This document shows, one piece after another, positions 15,851-24,978 of a stretch of 64,000 bases of DNA (position 1 is the first letter of the stretch; the number at the start of each line of letters is the position of its first letter). A program made the translations under genes and the position numbers. Under the pieces are notes generated by a model that searched no databases, was not told where the DNA came from, and worked only from the letters and a program-made list of their open reading frames with translations. Source of the stretch: Thermosipho atlanticus DSM 15807 (GTDB taxonomy: Bacteria > Thermotogota > Thermotogae > Thermotogales > Fervidobacteriaceae); the NCBI RefSeq assembly GCF_900129985.1, contig NZ_FQXN01000004.1:148798-212797 (forward strand), given 5' to 3'.

Positions 15851-17083
15851 TTAAAGTAAATTTGCTGCTTCAGTTGCAAGTGGAGATCTTTCACCTTTGA
15901 CTAGGACAACGTGTGCAGATAATTTACTATTTAAAAATTTGGTAGCTGCATATACAAGTCCATTGCTATCCTTATCTAAGTAAGGTGTATCAATTTGATA
16001 TGGATCACCAAGGAGAACTACTTTTGTATTTTCTCCTGCTCTTGTTAATATAGTTTTTATTTCATGGGGTGTTAAATTTTGGGCTTCGTCAATTATGATA
16101 AATTGATTTGGAATAGATCTTCCACGTATGTACGTTAACGCTTCAATTTCTATGATATCTTTTTTCATAAATTCTTTCATATTGATGTTCGAGAGTTTAA
16201 ACAAATATTCTAAGTTATCGTATATTGGTGACATCCATGGACGCATTTTTTCTTCGAAGCTTCCAGGAAGGTATCCAATGTCTTTTCCACCAAGAGCTAC
16301 TAATGGTTTTGCAACAATTATTTTTTCATATTTTCTTTCTATCACAGTTTTTTGAAGGGCACATGCAAGTGAAATAAATGTTTTACCTGTTCCTGCCATA
16401 CCTATTAATGAAACAAGTTTTATATCATCATTTAACATTGCATCCATTGCAAAAAATTGTTCTTTGTTTCTTGGTTTTATTTTCCACACTACAATGTCTT
16501 TATGAATTTCGAAAATATTTTCTCCATCAAATCTATAGTACTTATTATTGTCTATCAAATAAACATTAGGATACAAAGATTTTTTATCTATATGCTCTAT
16601 GTTTGATGTTTCAAAGTATCCGGGATTTAGATTTGAGAGGTTAGATCTGTCGGTTAAATAATCTTGGGAGGGTATTCCTAATGCATCTGCTTTAACTCTT
16701 AAATTTATGTCTTTTGATACAAGAAAGGTGGGAATTTTAGAATTTTTCATTATGTGGAGCGTATAAACGAGAATCCAATTGTCAACATATTTTTCAAATA
16801 AGAAGTCTACTTTCTCTGGAATATTTCTTTCAAGGGTTAAAACTTTTAAAGTTCCTCCATTTTTTAGTTTAATACCTTTTGATAATTTTCCGTGTTGTCT
16901 AAGACTGTCCAATTCTCTTATAACTTCTCTTGCGTATTTTCCTAAACTACCTGAATGTTTTTTTAATTTGTCCAATTCTTCAAGAACGGGTAAAGGGATA
17001 ATTACATTGTTGTCTTGAAAGGCATATATTGATTGAGGATCGTGAATCAAAACATTTGTATCAAGTATAAAGTTTTTTTTCAT
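15851..17083 (-). CDS. PIN domain plus PhoH-like ATPase (YlaK type)
   Basis: A 410-residue fusion. Residues 1-135 are a PIN nuclease-like domain (LDTNVLIHDP with the first acidic residue, then VSKDINLR). Residues about 175-410 are a PhoH RecA-like ATPase with Walker A GMAGTGKTF (about 225-233), Walker B FIIIDEAQNL and the QIDTPYLD segment. PIN-PhoH proteins are thought to act as RNA-dependent ATPase/nuclease units. The ATG at 17083 overlaps the exonuclease stop (ATGA) and has GGGGTGG upstream; a longer frame to 17098 is rejected. Confidence 0.9.
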   Translation of the reverse strand: MKKNFILDTNVLIHDPQSIYAFQDNNVIIPLPVLEELDKLKKHSGSLGKYAREVIRELDSLRQHGKLSKGIKLKNGGTLKVLTLERNIPEKVDFLFEKYVDNWILVYTLHIMKNSKIPTFLVSKDINLRVKADALGIPSQDYLTDRSNLSNLNPGYFETSNIEHIDKKSLYPNVYLIDNNKYYRFDGENIFEIHKDIVVWKIKPRNKEQFFAMDAMLNDDIKLVSLIGMAGTGKTFISLACALQKTVIERKYEKIIVAKPLVALGGKDIGYLPGSFEEKMRPWMSPIYDNLEYLFKLSNINMKEFMKKDIIEIEALTYIRGRSIPNQFIIIDEAQNLTPHEIKTILTRAGENTKVVLLGDPYQIDTPYLDKDSNGLVYAATKFLNSKLSAHVVLVKGERSPLATEAANLL

Positions 17084-17652
17084 GGTTTTCCACCCCACTT
17101 TCTGATAAATTCTGATAAATTTTCACTTCCAATTTTTTCTGTAAGTTTTATAAAGACCTTAGCGGTAAGTAAAGCATCATCTAGTGCTCTATGAGGAACT
17201 TTAGTTCCTATCTTAAATTCGTTTATCAAGCTTTCCAAAGATCTCTTTTTGCCATATATTACCTGACACATTTCTAAAGTATCAATGTATCTAAAATTAA
17301 TAGGAAATTCTCCTATTTCTTTCGTTGCAAAGTCTATAAAAGATAAATCGAAATATGCATTATGCATCACAAAAATTGTATCCTTTGCATATGCCCTAAT
17401 GTTTGATACAACATTTTCAATGCTTGGTGCATTTTCAATTTCTGTGTTTGAGATGCCGTGTATTTTTTGAGTTAATGCAGGGATTTTTATATGGGGATTT
17501 ACAAGAGAGTGATATATCCACTTTTCAATTATTTTATTTTTATACACTGGAACAATTGCAATTTCAACAATTCTATCACCAAAAAAGGGGTTTAATCCAG
17601 TAGTTTCTGTGTCCATAACGCAGTATACATTTTCATCTTGCACGAATTCCAC
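17080..17652 (-). CDS. DnaQ-like 3'-5' exonuclease (DEDDh family)
   Basis: A 190-residue single-domain exonuclease with ExoI DTETTGLNP (about 14-22), ExoII VMHNAYFDLSF (about 93-103) and ExoIII HRALDDALLT (about 152-161, the His and Asp of DEDDh). It could be a free epsilon-type proofreading subunit or an RNase T-like enzyme. The GTG at 17652 or an in-frame GTG at 17643 could be the start; the latter has GGTGG at better spacing. It is coupled to the PIN-PhoH gene. Confidence 0.88.
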   Translation of the reverse strand: MEFVQDENVYCVMDTETTGLNPFFGDRIVEIAIVPVYKNKIIEKWIYHSLVNPHIKIPALTQKIHGISNTEIENAPSIENVVSNIRAYAKDTIFVMHNAYFDLSFIDFATKEIGEFPINFRYIDTLEMCQVIYGKKRSLESLINEFKIGTKVPHRALDDALLTAKVFIKLTEKIGSENLSEFIRKWGGKP

Positions 17653-17661
17653 CCAATCTAA

Positions 17662-18636
17662 TTAGAATTTTAAATCAACATAAAAGCTTTTAAAATCCGA
17701 GTCGAAACCAAAACTTACTCTCCAATCTTTTTGACCGTATCCAATTTTTATAGAAATGTTTTTAATATCTATAGGTTTAGAAAAGTCATAATATGCTTCA
17801 AAAGAATAACCAATTGGTTTAAAATATGAATACCCAACAATTGGGCCGTTGTACATACCTTCATTATTATACCCCAAATTATATCCAAATACAATTGAAT
17901 TAAAATGATCAAGTTTAATATATGTTTTTTCTGTAAGTTCAAAGACAAAATTAGTACCTGAAGATAACTGGGTTATTAGTTTTGGAGATATATCAAAATA
18001 TAGTTGACCTAAAATATCAAAGATTGTTCCAACTTCTAATGTTATATTTATACCATCAAGATTATTAACAAACCCGGCCTGTAAATAATATACTCCTCTG
18101 TCTAAAAGTGAAATATTTTCACTTATTTTTTTTGAAGCTGCAATTACTTTCTCAGCGTATTCCAAGCCTTTCTTTTTCATTTCTTTATCTTTATTAAAAT
18201 TTGTTTCACCTACGTTATAAATTGCAAGAGCAGTTGAAATATCACCATACTTTTCATAGTAAAATCTTAACATACGGTCAGCTCCAAGTAGTGCTTGAAA
18301 TGGATTCCAAGCATTTACAACACCAAAGTCTTTTGCTGTGTCTGGTTTGAATTGTGCAATTCCCATAGCACCAACGTAAGATAAAGCATGAATGTTGAAA
18401 CCAGATTCAATGTATGCAAGGCCTTTAATGATATTTGGATATCTCATTGTTTCAGTAAATGTATCGAATGAAACAATTTTGTAAATAATTGGGTAATATA
18501 TGGAAATTTTTCCTCCATTAGTATAAAATTGAATTTGCATACCAGGTTTTGTTTCGGTTAAAAAATTTATTGGGTCGTTTAGTAAACCGAACAGTAAGGA
18601 TGGAAGCAGTATAAGTATAAAAAACAATTTTTTCAT
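17662..18636 (-). CDS. Secreted lytic transglycosylase (SLT domain) with beta-rich C-terminus
   Basis: A 324-residue protein. It has a signal peptide (KKLFFILILLPSLLFG). Residues about 45-165 form an SLT lysozyme-like domain with the catalytic Glu in GLAYIESGFN, the GAMGIAQFKPDTA motif, NPFQALLGADRML and ALAIYNVGE. The last 150 residues alternate polar and aromatic/hydrophobic residues and end in Phe (FKSFYVDLKF), as in short outer-membrane beta-barrels or strands. It probably cleaves peptidoglycan glycan strands in the periplasm. The C-terminal part is not recognised as a named domain. Confidence 0.85.
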   Translation of the reverse strand: MKKLFFILILLPSLLFGLLNDPINFLTETKPGMQIQFYTNGGKISIYYPIIYKIVSFDTFTETMRYPNIIKGLAYIESGFNIHALSYVGAMGIAQFKPDTAKDFGVVNAWNPFQALLGADRMLRFYYEKYGDISTALAIYNVGETNFNKDKEMKKKGLEYAEKVIAASKKISENISLLDRGVYYLQAGFVNNLDGINITLEVGTIFDILGQLYFDISPKLITQLSSGTNFVFELTEKTYIKLDHFNSIVFGYNLGYNNEGMYNGPIVGYSYFKPIGYSFEAYYDFSKPIDIKNISIKIGYGQKDWRVSFGFDSDFKSFYVDLKF

Positions 18637-18701
18637 GTTTTTCCCCCCTTAACAATATATTACCATAAATTTTAAAGCAATTTATTGTATGAGGTGTGAA
18701 A

Positions 18702-19268
18702 ATGGATTGGAAAGTAAAGGTAAAAGATGTAATTGCTAACAAGAGAATGAAATTGGAAGGTTTTTATGAAAGAGAATATATGGATTTTCATACAGGAACC
18801 TACAAAGTAATTGAAGGTAAGTTTTATGTTAAAATTTCTTTAGTATACTCAGATGGAACAATAATTGTAGGTGGATTTGTTAAAGGAAAAGTCGAAAGAC
18901 CCTGTGATAGGTGTCTTGAGTTATCTATATTAGAAATAAATGGAACAATCGAAGGAATATACGACTTGAAAAATGAACCAAATTTTAAAGATTCTGAAAT
19001 GGAAAATTTAAAAAATGTGATATACTATAAAGGCGACGTGATAGATTTAGAAGATAGAATAATTGAAGCGCTGGTTGTAAGTGCACCAGATGTATTTCTT
19101 TGTAAAGAAGATTGTAAAGGATTGTGCCCGTTTTGTGGAGAAAATTTGAATAAAAATCCTGGGCACAAATGTCCTGAAAAAGAAAGATTTGAAGAAGAAT
19201 TTGTAGATGTTAGGTTTAAAAAGTTAATGAAATTAAAAGATGAATTGAAAAACAACAACAATAATTAA
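18702..19268 (+). CDS. yceD: YceD/DUF177 family protein
   Basis: A 188-residue member of the YceD family found upstream of rpmF in many bacteria and linked to 23S rRNA accumulation. Visible are the PCDRCLE knuckle near residue 67 and a second set, CKGLCPFCGENLN, then HKCPE near the end, suggesting a zinc site. The ATG at 18702 with GAGGTG upstream is preferred to the GTG at 18696. It is followed by rpmF and plsX, the classical yceD-rpmF-plsX order. Confidence 0.9.
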   Translation: MDWKVKVKDVIANKRMKLEGFYEREYMDFHTGTYKVIEGKFYVKISLVYSDGTIIVGGFVKGKVERPCDRCLELSILEINGTIEGIYDLKNEPNFKDSEMENLKNVIYYKGDVIDLEDRIIEALVVSAPDVFLCKEDCKGLCPFCGENLNKNPGHKCPEKERFEEEFVDVRFKKLMKLKDELKNNNNN

Positions 19269-19298
19269 ATTAAAAAAGGAATTAAGAGGAGGGATATT

Positions 19299-19481
19299 AT
19301 GGCAGTTCCAAAACAAAAAAGGTCAAGAAGTAGAACACATCACAAAAGAGCAAAAATTTACAAAGCATTTTCTGTGCCAGTATCAGTTTGTCCAAATTGC
19401 GGTGCGCCAAAACTTCCCCATAGAGTATGTTTGAGTTGCGGGTACTACGGTAAAAAACAGGTGTTTGAAGTCGCACAATAA
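19299..19481 (+). CDS. rpmF: 50S ribosomal protein L32
   Basis: A 60-residue protein: the basic N-terminus AVPKQKRSRSRTHHKRAK is followed by two zinc knuckles, CPNCGAPKLPHRVCLSCG, as in the Cys4 form of L32. A GAGGAGGGAT ribosome site lies upstream. It sits between yceD and plsX, only 2 nt before the latter. Confidence 0.97.
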   Translation: MAVPKQKRSRSRTHHKRAKIYKAFSVPVSVCPNCGAPKLPHRVCLSCGYYGKKQVFEVAQ

Positions 19482-19483
19482 TC

Positions 19484-20485
19484 ATGAGAAAGATAGCAAT
19501 TGATATAATGGGAGGAGACAATGCGCCAGCGGAAATACTTGCTGGCGCCCTTTCTTTTGCAAAAGATAACCCTGAAGTAAAACTTTATTTGGTGGGGCTA
19601 GAAGAAAATTTCAAAGATATTGATATACCATCTAATTGTGAAAAGGTTATAACAAATGATTTTTTGCCAATGGATATAAAGCCAACTGAAGCAGTAAGAA
19701 GACGCAATAGCACAATGTATTTGAGCTGTAAATTGGTGAAAGATGGAATAGCCGATGGAGTTGTAAGTGCAGGTAATACAGGTGCTTTACTTGCTTGTGC
19801 AACTTTTGTAGTTGGAAGAATTAAGGGAATAGATAGGCCAACACTTGCCGTTCCGATACCTTCATCAAATGGTTTTTGTGTTATGGCAGATGCCGGTGCT
19901 AATATTGATGTTAAGCCTTCAAATTTACTTCAATTTGGAATTATGGCTGTAGAGTATGCTAAAATACTGGGAAAAGAAAATCCTAAGATTGGGCTTTTAA
20001 ACGTTGGAACGGAAGATAATAAAGGGACCGAAAGAGAAAAAGAAGCTTTTGCAATGTTAAAGAATGTTTTTAAGGACCAGTTTATAGGAAACATTGAAGG
20101 AAATGATATAAATACGGGAAAAGTTGACGTAGTTATTGCAGACGGTTTTGCTGGAAATGTTGCAATGAAAACCATGGAAGGTGTTGCAAAACTTATAACT
20201 GGTCTTATTAAAAATGAAACGAAGAAGAATATCGTAAGTATTTTAGGTGCACTTTTGATGAAGCCTGTATTTAATAAACTGAAGGAAAAGGTGGACCCGA
20301 GAAAATACGGAGGTACGTTCTTTATAGGTGTAAAAGGTGTGGTAGTAAAAGCACATGGTAATTCTGATAGAATAGCTATTTATAATGCTTTAAAAGTTGC
20401 TAGTAAGGGTATTGAAGAGGAACTTCCGGAGAAAATAAGGGGGGCCATTGAAAATGTGTGGAATAGTAGGAATAGTAGGAACTGA
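19484..20485 (+). CDS. plsX: Phosphate acyltransferase PlsX
   Basis: A 333-residue enzyme that makes acyl-phosphate from acyl-ACP for phospholipid synthesis; the partner PlsY is encoded at 36034. The N-terminal RKIAIDIMGGDNAP, SAGNTGALLA, GVVKAHGNSD and the DRIAIYNALKVA segment are diagnostic. It starts 2 nt after rpmF and its 3' end overlaps glmS by 32 nt, which is more overlap than usual but the downstream start is fixed by the GlmS Cys1. Confidence 0.96.
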   Translation: MRKIAIDIMGGDNAPAEILAGALSFAKDNPEVKLYLVGLEENFKDIDIPSNCEKVITNDFLPMDIKPTEAVRRRNSTMYLSCKLVKDGIADGVVSAGNTGALLACATFVVGRIKGIDRPTLAVPIPSSNGFCVMADAGANIDVKPSNLLQFGIMAVEYAKILGKENPKIGLLNVGTEDNKGTEREKEAFAMLKNVFKDQFIGNIEGNDINTGKVDVVIADGFAGNVAMKTMEGVAKLITGLIKNETKKNIVSILGALLMKPVFNKLKEKVDPRKYGGTFFIGVKGVVVKAHGNSDRIAIYNALKVASKGIEEELPEKIRGAIENVWNSRNSRN

Positions 20486-22259
20486 ATTTAATGTAGGGGA
20501 ACTCATTGATGATTTACAAAAATTAGAATATAGAGGTTATGATTCCGCAGGAATTGCATACATTTGTGATGGAACAATTAGTGTTACTAAATCTTTGGGA
20601 AGAATAAAAAATCTTAGGGAGAAGATAAAACCTGTTAGATCACTTGCAGGGATTGCACATACAAGATGGGCAACACACGGTGCTCCAAATGATATTAATG
20701 CCCATCCTCATACTGATTGTACCGGTAAAATTGCCCTTGTTCACAACGGAATAATTGAAAATTATGTTGAATTGAGAGAGTTTTTAAAGAGTCGAGGACA
20801 TGAGTTCAAATCGGAGACCGATACGGAAGTAATTGCCCACCTTATAGAAGAACATTTTGATGGTGATTTGTATAAAGCTGTTTTAATGACGGTAAAAAAG
20901 TTAAAAGGTGCATATGCAATTGCGGTAATGCATGCTGATTTTCCAAATTTACTTGTAGCTGCAAGAAAAGGTAGTCCACTTGTAATTGGTAAAGCACCTG
21001 ACAGACTTATTTTAGCTTCAGATGTCACTCCCATAATTAAATACACTAAAGATGTGGTGTTTTTAGAAGAAGGAGATTTAGCAATTTTAAAAGACGGGGA
21101 ATTTAAAATAACTGATTCAAATGGGAATCTCGTATTGAGAAAAATTTACCACATAGATTGGGATGAAGCAGCTGCAGAAAAGTCCGGATACAAACATTTT
21201 ATGATCAAGGAAATTTACGAAGAGCCTGAAGCAATTGAAAGTGCATTAGTTGGAAGGGTAACTTTAGATGGTCCAGTATTACATGAGTTGAAAGAGTTTG
21301 ATTTAGAAAACGTTGAAAAAATAAAATTAGTTGCTTGTGGAACAAGTTATCATGCAGCTTTAGTTTTTAAATACTTTGTTGAAAAGTATGCAAATATAGA
21401 TATAGAAGTTGATGTGGCTTCGGAATTTAGATATCGAAACATATATGTTGATGATAAAACATTAGTAGTTGCAATATCTCAATCAGGTGAAACTGCAGAT
21501 ACGCTTGAGTCGGTTAGAATTGTGAAGAAAAAAGGTGCAAAAGTAGTTGCAATTTCAAATGTTGTAGGTTCAACTATTACAAGAGAAAGTGATGTAACGG
21601 TTTACATGAACGCTGGCCCTGAGATAGGAGTAGCTGCAACAAAAACATATGTGAATCAATTAGTTGTTTTGTACTTGCTTGGTATGGAGATTTTGAAAAA
21701 GAAAGGTATATGGAACGAAGATTTAGAAAATGACTTTGAATTTTTGAAAAGATCCCCAAATTTATTTAGAAAATTACTTGAAGATTTCAAAATTGATGAG
21801 CTTGCTTCATATTATAAAAATTACAATCATTTTATGTACATTGGACGTGGAATAAATCATCCTACTGCACTTGAGGGTGCTTTGAAATTGAAAGAAATAA
21901 GTTATATAAATGCAACTGCTTATCCAGCAGGTGAGTTAAAGCACGGTCCAATAGCTCTGCTTGATCCAAAATTTCCAGTGTTTGCTATTGCACCGCAAGG
22001 GTATTTATATGAAAAGATAAAGAGTAATATTGAAGAATCAAAAGCAAGAAAAGCAAGAATTATTGCAATAACAAACGAGGGTAATGAAGATCTATTAAAG
22101 ATAGTTGATGATATAATTTACGTACCAAAAGCACCTGATGATATGTATCCTTTAATTATGTCACCTGTAATTCAGATGTTTGCATACTTAATAGCCGATA
22201 TGAGAGGATATGATCCTGATAAACCTAGGAACTTAGCAAAAAGTGTTACTGTAGAATAA
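20454..22259 (+). CDS. glmS: Glutamine--fructose-6-phosphate aminotransferase
   Basis: A 601-residue enzyme making glucosamine-6-phosphate for cell wall. It begins MCGIVGIVG, so Cys2 becomes the N-terminal nucleophile after Met removal; this fixes the start at 20454 rather than the TTG at 20448. A class II glutaminase domain spans about 1-220, followed by two SIS domains (CGTSYHAAL, SQSGETADTLE, GRGINHPTALEGALKLKEIS) and the C-terminal KSVTVE. GGGGGGCC upstream is the ribosome site. No glmS ribozyme or other leader structure is seen; the start lies inside plsX. Confidence 0.97.
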   Translation: MCGIVGIVGTEFNVGELIDDLQKLEYRGYDSAGIAYICDGTISVTKSLGRIKNLREKIKPVRSLAGIAHTRWATHGAPNDINAHPHTDCTGKIALVHNGIIENYVELREFLKSRGHEFKSETDTEVIAHLIEEHFDGDLYKAVLMTVKKLKGAYAIAVMHADFPNLLVAARKGSPLVIGKAPDRLILASDVTPIIKYTKDVVFLEEGDLAILKDGEFKITDSNGNLVLRKIYHIDWDEAAAEKSGYKHFMIKEIYEEPEAIESALVGRVTLDGPVLHELKEFDLENVEKIKLVACGTSYHAALVFKYFVEKYANIDIEVDVASEFRYRNIYVDDKTLVVAISQSGETADTLESVRIVKKKGAKVVAISNVVGSTITRESDVTVYMNAGPEIGVAATKTYVNQLVVLYLLGMEILKKKGIWNEDLENDFEFLKRSPNLFRKLLEDFKIDELASYYKNYNHFMYIGRGINHPTALEGALKLKEISYINATAYPAGELKHGPIALLDPKFPVFAIAPQGYLYEKIKSNIEESKARKARIIAITNEGNEDLLKIVDDIIYVPKAPDDMYPLIMSPVIQMFAYLIADMRGYDPDKPRNLAKSVTVE

Positions 22260-22265
22260 TAAAAC

Positions 22266-22296
22266 AACCCCCCATTAAAAATGGGGGTTAATTTTT
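22266..22296. terminator. Bidirectional terminator between glmS and the molybdopterin operon
   Basis: The stem AACCCCCAT/ATGGGGGTT with loop TAAAA is followed by AATTTTTATTTT on the + strand and preceded by an A-rich tract that gives a weaker T run on the minus strand. It serves both convergent genes. Confidence 0.85.
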
Positions 22297-22777
22297 ATTT
22301 TCCACATTCAACATTTGAACCTTTAATTTTTTCAACTGCGTGTGGAATTGCAGGCAGCAAAACGTTCAAGTTTTCCTTTACCGCTTTGGGACTACCCGGT
22401 AAATTTATAATCAAAGTTTTGTTTGCAATACCTACAATAGCTCTTGAAAGCATACCATGGGGTGTATGTTTTAAAGCTTCTACTATCATTGCTATTTCCA
22501 TTCCGTATATTCTTCTTTCAATTACTTTTAAAGTTGCTTCAGGGGTGACATCCCTTGGAGTTAATCCTGTGCCTCCTGTAGTTAAAATAACATCAATATC
22601 TTTTTTTACTAAACTATTTAATTCATTTTCTATTAATTTTTCATCGTCAGGTAAAATTTTATAACCAACTAGTTTTCCATTTATTTTATTCATTAGTTCC
22701 TGGATAACCTTTCCACTTATATCCTCTCTTTCGCCTTTAAAGCCTTTATCACTTAACGTTAATACAAAGTATTTCAC
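22295..22777 (-). CDS. mog: Molybdopterin adenylyltransferase (MogA/MoaB family)
   Basis: A 160-residue protein with the MoCF-binding fold: TLSDKGFKGEREDISG at the start, TTGGTGLTPRDVTPEAT around residue 67 and NLPGSPKAV near 130. It adenylylates molybdopterin before metal insertion by MoeA. GTG at 22777 overlaps the moaC stop (GTGA). It is the last gene of the minus-strand tungstate/cofactor operon. Confidence 0.93.
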   Translation of the reverse strand: MKYFVLTLSDKGFKGEREDISGKVIQELMNKINGKLVGYKILPDDEKLIENELNSLVKKDIDVILTTGGTGLTPRDVTPEATLKVIERRIYGMEIAMIVEALKHTPHGMLSRAIVGIANKTLIINLPGSPKAVKENLNVLLPAIPHAVEKIKGSNVECGK

Positions 22778-23253
22778 TTCTTTTCACTCCTTTTAAAGTT
22801 CCCACTTTTTCCTCCAGATTTCTCAAGTAAATAAATTTCTTTGATCTCCATTTCTTTGTCAATAGATTTACACATATCGTATATTGTTAATGCAGCAATA
22901 CTGACAGCAGTTAAAACTTCCATTTCCACTCCTGTTTGTGAAAATGTTTTGGCTGTTGAAAAGATTTCTATGTTATCTTTGTTTATTTTAAATTCTATAT
23001 CTATGTTAGATATAAAAATGTTATGACACATTGGAATAAGTTCGGAAGTTTTTTTTGCCCCCATAATGCCTGCAATTTTTGCAGTGGTTAAAACATTACC
23101 TTTTTTTATTTCTTCATTTACTATTGCTTTGATTGTTTCTTGTTTCATAAATATTTTTCCGTATGCTTTTGCTATTCTTAAAGAGGGTTCTTTATTAGAA
23201 ACATCAACCATACGTACATTGCCATCTTTACCTAAATGTGTTAATTCTTCCAT
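22774..23253 (-). CDS. moaC: Cyclic pyranopterin monophosphate synthase MoaC
   Basis: A 159-residue enzyme converting the MoaA product to cyclic pyranopterin monophosphate. MVDVSNKEPSLRIAKA, KGNVLTTAKIAGIMGAKKT, LIPMCHN with its conserved His, and GVEMEVLTAVSIAALTIYDM are diagnostic. GGGGGGATA precedes the ATG. It is 1 nt from moaA and overlaps mog. Confidence 0.97.
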   Translation of the reverse strand: MEELTHLGKDGNVRMVDVSNKEPSLRIAKAYGKIFMKQETIKAIVNEEIKKGNVLTTAKIAGIMGAKKTSELIPMCHNIFISNIDIEFKINKDNIEIFSTAKTFSQTGVEMEVLTAVSIAALTIYDMCKSIDKEMEIKEIYLLEKSGGKSGNFKRSEKK

Positions 23254-23254
23254 A

Positions 23255-24196
23255 TTATCCCCCCATTTTATGCATAGGTATTGTTTTTTCTATTTCATTA
23301 AAATAATGTTTTTCAGGTTTTTTGTTTATCGCAAATTTGATTCTTTCTTTTAATTTTTCTTCATCGTGAATTACGTCTTTTAAGGAGATATGATAGTCAA
23401 AGGCTAGACAAGGATATATTAAGCCATTTGCCGATATCCTAATTTTGTTGCAGGAATAACAAAAATTATGTGTCATTGCTGATATAAATCCAATGTATGA
23501 GTTTAATTCTTTGATTAAGAAATACCGTGAAGGTCCAAAACCGAGTTTTTTTGTTATGGGAATAAGTGTATATTTTTCCTTAATTTTTGATTTTAGATTG
23601 TCTTCACTAACAAAGTTTTCTTCTTTGTAACTGTTTCCTACAGGCATTAATTCAATGAATCTAATGGGAACTTCAATTTTTGAAGCAAATTCAATTAAAT
23701 CGAAAATTTCATTGAAATTAATTTTTTGAACAACGGTGTTTATTTTTACATTCATTCCTAAACTTACAGCTTTTTCCAACCCTTCTAAAACATTTTTTAA
23801 ATCATCTCTTTTTGTGATTTTTCTGAAGGTTTCCCTATTTAAGGAATCAAGACTAATATTAATATTTGTGAGACCGTTTTCTTTTAAATCTTTTAAAAGA
23901 AATGATAAAAGGGAACCATTTGTTGTCATACTAAAGTTTCCAAAATATTTTTTTAACATTTTTGCGATTTCTACAATGTCAGGTCTTAAAGTAGGCTCTC
24001 CACCGGTTATCCTAATGTGTTTAATTTTCATTTCTTTTAGAACTTTTATTAATGTTTCTAATTGTCTTAGATTTAAAAGTTCATCATTAGGTAAAAATTC
24101 TGCATTTTCATCCATGCAGTAGTTGCATCTGAAATTACATTTGTCTGTAACTGATAATCTAACGTAATTTATGTTCCTTTTGAATTTATCAATCAT
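23255..24196 (-). CDS. moaA: GTP 3',8-cyclase MoaA (radical SAM)
   Basis: A 313-residue radical SAM enzyme starting molybdopterin synthesis from GTP. The first cluster is CNFRCNYC (about residues 20-27), GGEPTLRPD is the SAM-binding motif, and the second 4Fe-4S site lies in CYSCNKIR and a later Cys. The expected C-terminal GG is present (HKMGG), which is needed for activity. The ATG at 24196 with GAGGTAG upstream is the true start; a frame open to 24409 runs into the permease gene and is rejected. Confidence 0.96.
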   Translation of the reverse strand: MIDKFKRNINYVRLSVTDKCNFRCNYCMDENAEFLPNDELLNLRQLETLIKVLKEMKIKHIRITGGEPTLRPDIVEIAKMLKKYFGNFSMTTNGSLLSFLLKDLKENGLTNINISLDSLNRETFRKITKRDDLKNVLEGLEKAVSLGMNVKINTVVQKINFNEIFDLIEFASKIEVPIRFIELMPVGNSYKEENFVSEDNLKSKIKEKYTLIPITKKLGFGPSRYFLIKELNSYIGFISAMTHNFCYSCNKIRISANGLIYPCLAFDYHISLKDVIHDEEKLKERIKFAINKKPEKHYFNEIEKTIPMHKMGG

Positions 24197-24201
24197 GTTT
24201 A

Positions 24202-24978
24202 CTACCTCGATTCTGTGTATTTCCAAATATTTTGAACAATTCTTATAATTACGAAAATAATCATGGATATGATAAATATCAAGGCTGTTAAAGCTAACGC
24301 TTGGTTTAATCCATATCCTTGAAATTTGTCGTATGTTAAAACAGATAATGTCATTGGATAGTACGCTAAAATAGCAACAGCTCCAAATTCTGAAATACCT
24401 CTTGCCCACATTAATAAAGATCCAGTTATCATTTCGTGTTTAACTAAAGGAAGGGCAACGTAAAAAAAAGATTTAAAAGGAGTTGCCCCTAAAGAACGTG
24501 CAACTTTTTCATACCTTATATCAACCTTTTTAAATCCATCCTTTACAGAACTAACATATATACTAAAACTAAGAAATCCCATTGCTGCAACAATACCCCA
24601 AAATGTCTGAACAAACGATATACCAAATATACTTGCGCCTTTGCCAATTAAGGAAGCCCTTCCTAGCGTTAGTAATAAAGCAATACCTGCAGCTGTGTGT
24701 GGAATAGTTTGCGGAATATCTACAATTGCTTCTAGAAAAGATTTTAAGGGGAAATTATATCTCGCTACAAAGTATGCAAATGGTGTACCAAAGAAAATAG
24801 CAATTAATGTGGCGATAAAGGCTGCTGAAAATGTTATTTTTACTGAAGTAATAAACTCCTTGCTTTTTGCAATTTCTATAAGTAGGTGATAATCTACATT
24901 TAAGAAAACTGTCAAAAATGGTAATATTATACTCAAAACAAAGATTATGCTAATAATCATAACTAGGTACTTGAACAT
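24202..24978 (-). CDS. wtpB: Tungstate/molybdate ABC transporter permease
   Basis: A 258-residue permease with about six helices and the EAA loop (EKVARSLGATPFKSFFYVALPL, about 155-175), typical of ModB/WtpB. It starts at ATG 24978 or GTG 24984, overlapping the ATPase gene. It works with the WtpA-like binding protein and ATPase upstream in the operon. Tungstate is favoured over molybdate from the binding protein type and the hyperthermophile-like setting. Confidence 0.9.
   Translation of the reverse strand: MFKYLVMIISIIFVLSIILPFLTVFLNVDYHLLIEIAKSKEFITSVKITFSAAFIATLIAIFFGTPFAYFVARYNFPLKSFLEAIVDIPQTIPHTAAGIALLLTLGRASLIGKGASIFGISFVQTFWGIVAAMGFLSFSIYVSSVKDGFKKVDIRYEKVARSLGATPFKSFFYVALPLVKHEMITGSLLMWARGISEFGAVAILAYYPMTLSVLTYDKFQGYGLNQALALTALIFIISMIIFVIIRIVQNIWKYTESR

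Noticed and set aside
20440..20460. Possible glmS ribozyme
   Set aside because: The glmS start lies inside plsX and no ribozyme core precedes it.
23255..24409. 384-codon version of moaA
   Set aside because: The extra N-terminal part lies inside the permease gene; ATG at 24196 has a good ribosome site and the normal MoaA N-terminus.
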